DNA from: Cylindrodendrum hubeiense
Taxonomy: Eukaryota > Ascomycota > Sordariomycetes > Hypocreales > Nectriaceae
Reading direction: 5' to 3'
Assembly: GCA_014621425.1 (NCBI GenBank)
Contig: JAANBB010000127.1
Span: 28,306 to 92,305, forward strand
Length of the DNA stretch: 64,000 bases
This document shows, piece by piece, positions 36,687 through 47,620 of the stretch. The position numbers and the translations under genes are program-made. A model generated the notes under the pieces. That model saw nothing but the letters and a program-made list of their open reading frames with translations, searched no databases and was not told the DNA's origin. Each line of letters starts with the position of its first letter. Positions within the stretch are counted from its first letter, which is position 1.

Positions 36687-39600
36687 CTATAGAATATACC
36701 TAAATATGAGAAGAATCCTAGAGACATTTGCATTCATCGCCTTTTGTGAAAGTGTGAGATTCCAGTCTGTAACAGCTTCTTTTTGATCCGAAGCCATGGC
36801 AACCTGGTATGACCCTATCGAGGTTCCGGCTTTCAGAGTAATCTTGCTTGAGGCAGTCAATGTAACATCCTCCTCCATATTGACCCCCGAGTCTGACGAG
36901 ACAAGGATTGTGATGGTCTCAGCCTTGACCGCTTTGCCCTTGGTAAAGAACGGGAGCCGATCCTGCAGAGAAAGGAGGGGCATCGTTGAGGGTTGTGACT
37001 TGTCCGATGAGACGAGGCGATACCACTCGGTAGGAAAGTCATTTTTAAGGTCCAGTAAGGCAAACATGCCTTCTGTGAGTGACAGACCAGCGGCCGTCTG
37101 TTGGAACGCGGACGCAGCGTCGGAAGCTGCTTTGCGGAACCCGGCACCGCCCTGGATCGCCGTGTACTTCATGTGTAAGACAATGTCGCTGATTGTGTTG
37201 TAATCAAATTGTTTCACAGAAGTAGGTAGCTCAAGCCGCCATCGGCTTACCGCCCCAGCACCTTCGAAGGGAATATATCGCTCGTCCTTGAAGTCTAGGT
37301 TGAAGACTCCGCTGTCCTGCTGCCCATGACTGACGGCGATGGAAGAGATTGGCACCTGGTCCGTTCGGAACCTCTCGTCCGGCGATTTCTGACCATAGTC
37401 TTGCGCGTTCTTGGCTTCCGACTTGACCCGGTATCGGTGTTCAAGGAGCGTCAGTGTAGCATTGACGCCAGTGTAGGGCCCTACAATACAAGGTATGGTC
37501 ATCCCAATGGACTTGATACGGCGACAGTAATGACCTGGAAAGTCGAAATCGAAGAGAACCTCTGGGAGGTCAAAATCTGCCGTGCCAGTTTCGCGTAGCG
37601 TCAGCATAGCCCATGGCCGAACCTGGCGCAGCGAGATGTTCTTGATCACTTCAAAATCGTACATAGATTTCTCCATGTATGCAGTCTCGAGGCGCTTGAG
37701 GGAGAGGAAGAGGTTTTCGCTGGAGAACATGCCGTCTCTGCCATCATCCCAGTAGCTTGGGCTGATGATATTGACGGACTGATCGCCTTTCTCAAACTGG
37801 AAGGCCTTTTGTGCTTTCTGAGCGAGGTCATCGGCGATAAGATAGGTCTGGTAGTAGAGATTCCGAACGACGCCATCCATCCAGGCGTAGAGCTGCTCGC
37901 TGCTGTACTTTGTCCTGAGCCATTCCTCCGTGTCCCGCGCGTAGTCAGCCTGCTGCTTTTGGAGCTGGATGTCGCGCTCACACATTTCGACCCTGATCCG
38001 GGAGGTCAATATCTGCTTGTCCGTCCCCTTGATGTCGCGGCCAGCCATGTTGGCCTGTAATCGCCGCTCTTGCAGCTGCTTGATCAGCGAACCAGTGCGT
38101 GATGCACGGGCGCCCTCGTCGCTGAAGGATTGAGCCTGGCAACGCATGACATTGGACGAGATCAACATGGCCTCGCATATGTTTTTGGTGATGGAATCAA
38201 TATTGACTCCGATGCCGAAAGGCTCCGCTGACTCACTAATGTCCGGGATGACCTTGATGACACTCACCGCAATGTCGAGAATGGTGGCCTTGTGGTTGAG
38301 AACTGCGGCGGCATCAGACTTTTCCATCTCAAGCTTCTCGTGGGACGTCATCCGAAGATCGTCCGTCGTCGGCTTCTCAATCGACAGCGCGATATCCTCC
38401 CAATCCTGGCTCTCGTCTGGAGCAGACTTATCGTCACTCCCTGTGAGTGCGAGGTAGTATTCTAGCCTGGCTACCTGAGCCTTACGCGCTTCGAGAAGTG
38501 CATCAATGGTTGACTCGGCCTCTTTCTTTGCCGTATTCTTCATCTCAATCATGAGCCCCTGGATTGTCTTGTCTTGACGGGCATGAAGGTTGGCCAGCGC
38601 CTCAGTATCCCTCTTTTCCTTGATGGACATCAGCGAAGAGCCCATTGACCTGACCTCGGCACACATGTCGAACGCCTTCTGCAGCAAGTATTGAAAACGA
38701 TAGTTGGGCATGGGGCCAGTAGTATTGCTCAAAAGTTGAGAAATGTCGATTCCACTGGCTGTTGCTCGAACGAGCATGCCGGGGTCCAGAGGCGGTTCGA
38801 AGAGGGCGAGGCTTCGGACGACACCATTGATGTCCTGGCAATTGCGGATTTTGAAAAGGCGATCGTCTATGAGATCTCGGAGTTCGACGAGCCTGGGATT
38901 GGAGGGAACACAAAAGTATGTAGTCTTCAGGATACCGGTGAGTCCAAAGGTGCCTTCTCCCCCAGTCATGCCACCTCGCAAGGCAGGGTCACTGAAGAAT
39001 GGGAAATCCAGCTCCATGTCAAAGGCAGCGTTGGAGAAGTCGTTGAACTCAGCGTCTAGATCCGCATACGACTTATACTTCGGCTTGGCGAGCCTGGGAA
39101 GATTTGTCGGCGCTGAGCCAAAGACGTGCGATGCTTCAACGTAGCGCTGGATGGCGAATGGCAAAGCCTCGAGCGTGTTCTGTCGGAAGTAGACGTCACC
39201 GCTTGCAACTAAGATCTCAATGTAGTTCATGATGATCCTCCGCATGTATGCCAGCGGTCTGCCCCGTGCCACAATGTGAGCGTTGAATGGGTTCTTCCTC
39301 CACTCGAGAATGCTCGTTTTCATGTCATCCTCTGAACCGCTGGATGGCTGGAGAAGCTCCAGGATGTCTTCCACAGAGTCGATTTTGCCATTGGCTAGTT
39401 CCTTGAATGGAGAAAAGAGCCAACAGCGGTCAAGGCTAGTCCCATCTATGGTTGGATCAAAGACAAAATGCGCCACCTGGAGGGCCAGATCATACTGTCG
39501 GTTGACCTGAAGCCTCTCCATGAGCAACATGATGGAATGCATGCCGAGCTCCCAGTTGTAGATGGCATAGGGAGTCGAGAGCTCATGGACTTTACCGTTG

Positions 39601-42600
39601 CGTTTTCCAAAGGCGAGATATGTGTCATCCGTCGGTACGCTTGCGAGAAAGGCAAAGATCTGGTCAATCCCATCGTACGTTGTTGAAATGGAAACCAGAT
39701 CCCGGTCGAGCGTGTGTTGGAATACGTCGGATGGGAAGTTGACGGTGGAAGCGATGGGTGGGTAGGTGATGTACGAGATGGTGCTCTCCGTGGTGACGAT
39801 GTCCTGGACGAAGCCAGTCGCCTTCTTCACCTGCGAATCGTTGAATGATAACGTCCATTGCACATCCTTCTTAGGAATGTTGTCCGTCAGCTTGGTGACT
39901 ATCCCTAACAGCGGTTCCTGGTCAGTGCCCGTCCCTCTTCCGATTGATATGCCGGGAGTGGCTTTATCCGTAGCCTTTTCCATGTGATAGGACATCTTGG
40001 AAAAGATGGTCGGGATGGTAGACCGCCAAGGCTTCTTGAAGGGATCAGAGGCGTCTGATGATAGACTGAGGTCAACTAGGATGACCTGCGACCCGCGCAT
40101 CTCGAAACGACCCAGCGGGTAGTTGAGGTACCGAGGCTGCTGGCTTTCCCCAGCATCGATCCAGCGCTCCACATCAATCACCAAGATACTGGTGCTCGGT
40201 GCGGGCACATTGCTTGGCAATGGCGTAGAAGCCATGCTTGTGTTAGCAGGGGGGACCAAGGAGCTTGGCCTGGAACGGATCCAGAACTTCAGCGAGGATA
40301 CATCGGGCAGCTTTTGTGCCTCGTCCCAGATAGATTTGGCTGGAAGTGTGCCCTGAATGGGGAAATCGGTGTCATGGGCACCTCTTACCTCCAAAGTAGC
40401 CTGCGATATCTGTTTCGGTGTCCACTTGCCATTACGGTGCTCGGTCCAGCCGATCTGGACCTGCCAGTACTTCGATGCCTTCATGGTTTGCGGGCTCTCG
40501 TTGCCGATGTCCAGGATTTTCGTATCACTAGCTGCAGCGTTGGGAGCTGTCTTGAGGGTGATTTGTGGGAAGAAGAGGAACACACGCTCTCCATATAAGG
40601 CGGGAATCAGGTAAGATCCCGACTCCGCCAACAGCTTGCCATTGGCGTCGACCTCATGCACTGGAACTTCGACATCAATCTTGGTCCAGGGCTGCCAGTA
40701 CATTTTGACACTGCTGCCTGTAGGACTCGGTATGATGTCGAGTGTACGATAGTAGTAGATATACGGCGTAGTCCTCGTGCGGGCAAAGAAGTGGAATGTG
40801 CCACTCCAATCCTCGACCTTCTTCCACAGGTAGGCCTGCACGTCAAGGTCTGCTATCGCGTCGACGCCGTACACGTAGTCTTTAATGAGATCGACCACCT
40901 TGTTGCTGTCGATGTCATTCTGAAGGATCGTGGACTCGAGGGCTTTGAACACCTCGGACTTATCGTCGCGCAAGGTTGCATCCAGCCAGTTTTCCGGATA
41001 CAGAAACACCTTGCGGTTTGCCTCCCACAACCTGTAGCCCTCCATCCATTTCCAACGGTCCATGTTCATCGTGTTGCTTGAGACCTGCTCCGACTTTTCC
41101 AACCCGAGAATACATCTTCGCACGTAGAGTTGAACCGTAGAGATGGCCTGCTTGATGCGGGACGTTTGCAGGCACGCTCCCATCTGCACGTCGATAAGGA
41201 GGAACTCAAACAGCCCGTCTGCGTCTGTGATTCCTCTGCCTGAGATGTACTGATTTTGTAACAGGTAGCTTACTAATGCGACGCGCTGATTCCGCCGCAG
41301 CTCATTATTAACCTGCGTCGCTAGATCCGCGCCGTTCGCCGAACTCGGGGTTGACTGCAAGAGCAATCGAACCTGGGCTGCATTGGTGAAGTCGGAGGTC
41401 GTAGTAGGCGGGAGCACTGGCGTCGCCAGAGTGAACAAGAGCTTGAATGTAAGCCCAGGCACTCCGATGCGATTCAAAAATGCGACACTGTCCAGTAGCC
41501 GGCTTAGTTCTGTCGTTCCCCAGAAGAGCTGAATCATCTGTTCCTCGCTCAGACTTGAGAATCTCTGACCCAGATACTCCGTAATCTGAGATTCAGATAC
41601 ATCCGTGAGTTCGGCGAGTTTGCTGGCCAGAGTCCCGTCGCGGGGCGATACGTTACTCCATTTCAGGAAGCCGATGAGAGATCTAGGCTCACGAACTCTA
41701 CGAGACAGCGTCCTGTAGCTTTGTAACAGCTGTATTGCCTTGAGATCAATATTTCCTAAGTCGATCGCAAAATCGGAATTGAGCGGCTGAGCTTGGAAGA
41801 ATTGCACCTCATCGAGGCTTAGCTTGAAGCTGTTGGATAGGCTGACAGCTTGAGAGAATACCCGTAGGGCACTCTGCGCAAAGACGATGGCGTTACTCGC
41901 AAGCAAAGTACCAAGAGGAAAAGGTTGGCTTGGACTCCGCTGCGTGGAATAGGAGCACCCTGCCAATCCGCCGCCGTCGGAGCGACGTAAGCTGTACGCC
42001 TGTCCGTTCGAAAGGCGGACTTGATTTGATAGCCACCCACCTATATCCTTGTCAAACACGAGGGCAGTGCCATCCAAGGTCACTTTTGGACTCGATGCCA
42101 AGGTCGCGTCGGGTACAATGAAGCGATACAAGTCCGCGGCCATGGGTTTGAAAAACACATTTGACGAATCCGTCCTCAGAGCGGCCTCGTTTGACAGTGC
42201 AATGCCACTCAGAGTATCCAGCACGAGCTTTCGGGTCGGAGGTTTGTCCTGCGACTCAGGTCCATAAACAGTCTCCAGCAAAAATCTCAAAACAGCAGCA
42301 TCAGAGTCTTGAAAAAGAGGCGTGAGGACTCGTAGGACAATATCACTGGCAAGCCGAGCTTGAAGCGGCCCTATGACCCATTGCAAGAAAAACACGCGTC
42401 GGGAATTCAGTATCTTTTCGCGGCCAATGGCCTTCTCCTCATCCGTTCCTGTCGGATCGGACTGCTCAAAGAAAACCTTGTGCGCTTCTTCAGCATTGCT
42501 CGAGAAATATGGGAGCAGAACACTCTGGTACACCATCGAGTCCTCGGTCAGGGATGCTCCAGGAAGCACTGAGGGATGAATTTAGTAAGGCTTGAATAAA

Positions 42601-45410
42601 CTCGGTACTACAGGGGAACTGTGGTCGGGCAACTTACTTTCAATAAATGCTGTAACCAGCTGTGCAGTCGCAGGATCGAATAGCTTAGCCGAAGTGACGG
42701 CAGTGTCAGATGTCGAAGCTGTCGTCGTGTCGTTGTCGACTGCGGGCAACGCCTCCTTGCTGCTTTGAATCGTGACCATGGTATCCGACATGGCTAATGC
42801 GACTTGCTGGGTAGAGAACCCAAAGTCCAAATTTGCCGCAAGCATGGCTTGGTCGTTGCTGGTCAAGAACAGAAGCTGTTCCAAGCTCAGGCCGGCATCT
42901 GTACACCGTTGGAACTCCTTGATCATGTCAAGTGCCGCCTGAGGGCTCGCAAACGCGGACATGCTCGGATCCAACAAAGCCTGGAACCCTTCAAAATAGG
43001 CCGGTTCAATCGCGAAAATTTGACAAAGAACAGATATGCGATATATAGCAGTCACATTTGCTAGGTCAAGCTTGTCGTTCTCGATCTTGGCCACATCAAC
43101 GATTGCCAAGAAGGCCTTCTCCGTCAGTCTGTATGCTGCGAGCAGTGGCGCGCGGTTCGCCTTCAGACTTGCGCCGGCTGCGAGGTATTTCCCCTGATCA
43201 TCCCGTCCGAACACGGAGTCCGGTCGGTCAGCTTTGCCTTTGAGGAAGAGCCTTGCATAGAGCGAATTGTCCCCATTCGTATCCATTAGACCCCAGAGCG
43301 GCATCAACTTGAAAATCTCAACGCCCGTAAGAGTCGATATGCGCTGCACTGCCGCGATGGCAGTGATGGTTTGTGCTGCAATACTCAAACCATTCGCTCC
43401 GTCGCTGGTGCCGAAGGTGACAACCACACAATCGAGATCTTGCAAGGTCCACCCAGTCTTGCGCCAAAGCCGGATGTACGACTGTAAGAGCCTACAGTCT
43501 GGCTCCGTCAGCGGAGCATCTGGTTTGTCCGGGGTCGGATGGCGCAGTCTTAGGTCCTCCAGCTTGCCGGAAAAGGTCGGTGAGCAGTCCGCGTTCTCAA
43601 GTTCGAGCTGACCCTGAAGTAGTCTGGCCTTGAGAAGCTCCAACAGTTGCTCGACCGTGATGTCCGCCCGGCGAAGCAGCTGGGACTTTACAAATGGAAG
43701 TCCCTGCTCGTTTTCTTCTGACAGCATGAGCTGGTCAGCCGTCTGTGCATCAGTCGCCTCGTAGCCCCAGTACTGCGCTGTGCCTAGCCGTTCTATCTTT
43801 TGCATGTATGCATCTTCTTGCATGTTGGGGTCGTATACCCCCTTGAAGAAGTCGAGCGAGAAGATGGAGGAGCCCGTGATAGCTACGTAATCTTTGGGAG
43901 AAAGCCCAAGATACTCGGCGGCATCTGCATTCTCTAACACATCCCTGGCTAGTTTGAGCATGTCCGATGTGGGAGGAGTAGCCCCATCCCCTTCTGTTAG
44001 AAATAGCCGAGAATCTGCGCCGAAGAGAGCTATCACCTCTGCCAACGATGCGTTGAGATGCGAGAAGAAGAGGCGCTGGAAATCGAGTGCCTGGCTGTAA
44101 GGGAACACGGTGAGAGGAAACATCTGGGTGGCAATCTGGTCGCTGTAGACACCATACTCTGTGCGTTGTGGCTCCGCGAGACTGATGTCGCTGGTGTCTT
44201 GCTCCGTCATATTGAACCCTTGGATCGGTACAGGTGCCGGCGGGACAAGGTTGCCGACATTCTTGATGAAAGATTCCATCGCCTCATTGGCGAGGTCGAT
44301 ATACGGGATTAATACGTTTGTGTTGACACAAGAGAGCTGCAGAGTCAAGAGGTCCGGGCGTCGCACAGCAAGCTTGTCAAGGAGACTTGGAGACGTTGGC
44401 ATGGTCAGGTCGCTGGGGGTATTCTTCAGCATTCGGAGAAGGTCGACGAAATAGGCCGCCGGACTGGTGACAGAGTTGCAGTCGTCACAAGCCCCAATCA
44501 TAACATCGCCAAAGATCTCCGAGTAGCTCGTCACTTGCTTCGTGGGGTTCGCCGCTAGTTTCACTAGAGAATTTGATGGAGCTGGATCCGGGCTAGTCAA
44601 AGCAGCGAGCGAGAAATCGCTTTTGGACGACAGAAGTGCTGTCCACACTTGCTCGTTGCGCATGTCCACAAGCGTGGCATGCTCATGAACGAAAATGGCA
44701 CGTTCGGTAGAAAGGCCGTAATGACCCATTGATATAACAAACGAGTTCCTTGGCGTGTGGGCGATCTGATGGGCTGATACGAAAGGCGAATGTAGGAGTG
44801 CATCGAGATCTTGAGGTAGTCGGACCAAGGCTTGTAGTCTTTGGAGATTTCGGAAGAAGGCCTTCAGCACCTCAACATCGACGTTCTCTCCAGCACCCAC
44901 TATTTCAGCCGTACCGAGTAGATTGTCTATCGGGTCCTGGCCTATGTTGAACCCTTCAAAAACAGCAGTGTCGAGCACTGTGATCACAGCTGGCTTGATT
45001 TCCGCTGGTGTCACGATGATGTGTCCAGCGGATACCAAGCTATAGATCGTCGCCGTCGGCTGCTCTGCAAACAGTCTCATCTGGAAGGCCTGAACGCCGG
45101 CTTCATCGTGATCTAGGAGAATACTGTAGCATCGTGCAGCATCTGAGATAGACAAGATTTGGCTTTGTTCCCAGAACAGGCTGCCCAGTTCCATATTACC
45201 AGCAGCAGCTTTGTCCAAGGCTGAGATGAGTGCGAGTCGGCTCTGCGACTCAGAGGAATTGCCAGCACTCGTGCCAATCGTATCAATGGCCTGAGATATA
45301 CTTTTAGTGCCATCAAGGGCGACGCACAGTCTGTCAAAGTCATCGATGAGGCCTTGCAGGAGCCTCTTCGCCTCCTTCAACTGAGTCTCATCGAGCTTAG
45401 AAGGCACCAT
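36687..45410 (-). CDS. Tc toxin A-subunit (TcA/TcdA-like) homologue, 2884 aa
   Basis: Two exons, 42638-45410 and 36687-42568, joined through a 69-nt intron with matching phase. ATG 45408-45410 is the first Met; the longer frame starts with TTG. TcA proteins form the bell-shaped pentamer that binds target cells and injects the TcB-TcC cargo. The family order is visible. Near residue 308 sits the VRP1/SpvA-type signature C-x-x-C-x-S-x-x-SPAAY-x-VDLL (Cys308, Cys311). Around 1445 is the neuraminidase-like/ABC-toxin block with YRLWEANRKVF and YPENWLD. The C-terminal pore-forming part has FPGHYCRRIKS near 2605, PYTGVNATLTLLEHRYR, ISDIVLHMKYTA and FPTEWYRL near 2771. It is longer than the classical bacterial protein (about 2500 aa), with ~110 residues beyond the FPTEWYRL block. 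No signal peptide seen. The frame is fully open, so the gene looks intact. Bacterial origin by transfer is inferred from family distribution. Confidence 0.9.
42569..42637 (-). other. Spliceosomal intron in the TcA-like gene
   Basis: Minus-strand sequence starts GTAAGTTG, has a TTACTAAA branch-like word and ends CCCTCAG. Splicing keeps phase and removes the in-frame stop at the end of the first open segment, uniting the two long frames. Confidence 0.85.
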
Positions 45411-47620
45411 GATCAACGTGGATTCTTATTAGTCTGACGTTGGGTGGGGAAATATAGCACAAAAAGGCCTCCTGTGGACTGTGTTTGAGGATGCTGGTGT
45501 GGTATTTATGGACAATGGAAGTCATGAACAAGATGAAAGTGCGGGTCAGTGCCCTCCACCAGGGATCAAGTGAGTCTATTAGACCAAGGCAATCTAAGAA
45601 AAGGGACAAATTCTAACGCTCGTGTAAGCTCCAATCTACGACGACCGAACCATACATAGAAGCCTTGAGTCTTGGCGAACACACCAATGATCTCACGTGT
45701 GATGCAGAAGGGGGAGACGGTAGTTGGCCGCGATGCAGCGATTCGTCTTTCCGGCTTCAATGATACCACGGTTTATGTATGTTCTCTCACAGGTGTGAGC
45801 GTAACAAAATAACCGGTGACATATCTCATCTCCTAGTATCGACTTGTCAACAGTCGACTTCACTTTGGGACTATTGTCCGTGAAGGTTTTCATGCATCTA
45901 TGTCGGCATTCTGCCTGAGGGTATTCAGCTCTGAACTACACCAACCAGAGACGAACACAGGTCTCGGCATGTCAAAACAAAGGATCTGTACTACAAAGGT
46001 GGTAAACTGATTCGGGTATGAGACCAAATAGTGGCTGGCTGAACATGTGATATTGAATTTCGCTTTGCGTGCGGGGTGCATAGTTATTTGCATGCTGCAG
46101 TGTTTGTTTGGCCACTGCAAGTCGTGTGGTCGGGGAGAACTACTGAATGGATAGATGTTAACTGAACATGTGATATTGAGTTCCACTTTTTATGCTGTGT
46201 GCAGTTTGTATTGAGGCTACGTCTATTGATGTGTGTGTGCTAGCTAGTTAATGGAGCGAAGCGTCTACCTATGGGTAACCGAGGTTGTTGGTTACCTCGC
46301 ATTTAGGCGTAAATCGGGACGCCGCTTGAACCCGGGTCTGAGACCCGGATCCGCGAACAGATTCTATTCTCATGTTGCAGTGTTCGTCTCCTGAAGGTGT
46401 TCATGATAAGACAGGGGAATGCTCCGTGAAACCCGTGTGGCCGGAGGGAACTGCCGAATAGATAGATGCTGACTGAACATGCGATATTGAGCTCCACTTT
46501 GCGTGCTGAGTGTGGATGGTTTTTATGCTGTGGCGTCTGGCTACAAGAAGTGTTATAGTATATCACTTAGTGGTACCTAGTCAGAAGGATAAATGCCAAT
46601 TGAATTAAGTTCTACTGTATATGCTTGGTGTGAAGTTATTTAGATACTGTAGTGCCGAGCTACTGGAATTGCTCGAGCTAGGACAATAGATGTCTGGCAT
46701 GATATTAGTATGAAGAGTAAACAACGTAGATGAATAGTAGTGTCTTAGAAGATAGTGATAGTGATAGTGCAAGTCACTAAGCCCTATAGCTCTAGCTGTT
46801 ACCTCCACCATTTAATACCCCCTCCAGCGCCCCGCTTAGGACTTCTTGTTGAATAGGTACTTAGTCCTTGTGTACCGCTTGTCACGCCACTGCGCGTGAC
46901 AACCCCTCAGTAAAACTCACGCAGTTAGAGAGAAATTCCGAGCGGATAGATATTGACCGAACATATAGTAGTATTGGGTTACACTTTACATACTGAGTTT
47001 AAGTTCGTTGCATACTGCAGCACCTAGCCACTAGAAAGTGGGCAGAGGGAACTGCCGAGTGCATGGATACTCAGTGAAAATACGATGTTAAGTTCCGTCT
47101 TGCGTGCCCAGTGTCGAGTTCTTTGCATGCTGCAGCATCTGATCACTGGAAGCTGTGTGGTCCGAGGCAACTGCCGACAGGGTAAATCCGCTGTGCGGCG
47201 CTCCCGGTGGTAGCTGAAATGCCCGCGGCTGGCTGAACACGAAACGGCGCAGTGACCTTGTCCGACAACACCCGTATTATACTGTCATACTTACATAGCT
47301 GAAATCTGAAAAACACATTCTACAAGAAAGGCGATGGCATTGGCACTATTACTCAAGATCCATTGGTCACTAGCTTCAGATATGCTTGTGGTGGTTCGCC
47401 AAATCGTAACACTGTGGCACCAGCCGAACCACCCTCAAAACTGTGCTGTCCGTGACACCCCAAGGCACTTCAGTCATGTAGGATAAAGGAACGGTGCGAT
47501 ATAATAAACGAGAATAACTCAGCCGCCAAACTAGCCAGCAGCACAATTCGGCGCAACCTCTCCTCTCTTGTCGATTTTCTCCCCGCTTGTCCATCATCGT
47601 ACTTCTTCATCTCTTTCACC
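45411..47620. promoter_or_regulatory. 2.2-kb divergent intergenic region between the TcA-like gene and the 783-aa gene
   Basis: Both flanking genes start at its edges and point away, so it must contain two promoters. No ORF is supported. The central part (46.0-47.2 kb) is filled with diverged copies of a ~120-bp repeat (separate entry), and the segment next to 47621 is CT-rich (CTCTCTTGTCGATTTTCTCC...), as often found before fungal start codons. Confidence 0.5.
46039..47190. repeat. Diverged array of a ~115-125-bp repeat (about six copies)
   Basis: The word CTGAACATGTGATATTGAG-TTCCACTTT and its variants start at about 46039, 46162, 46473, 46597 (weak), 46957 and 47072. Between them recur TGCATGCTGCAG, TGGCCACTG, GTGTGGTCGGAGG and GGAACTGCCGA in the same order. 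Distances of 115-124 bp alternate with longer gaps where other DNA intervenes. Copies differ mainly by transitions. No coding potential. Confidence 0.7.

Noticed and set aside
36687..45416. Two separate TcA-type genes (36687-42569 and 42582-45416)
   Set aside because: The second frame lacks an ATG at its start, and a canonical intron joins the two in phase; the domains form one ordinary TcA.
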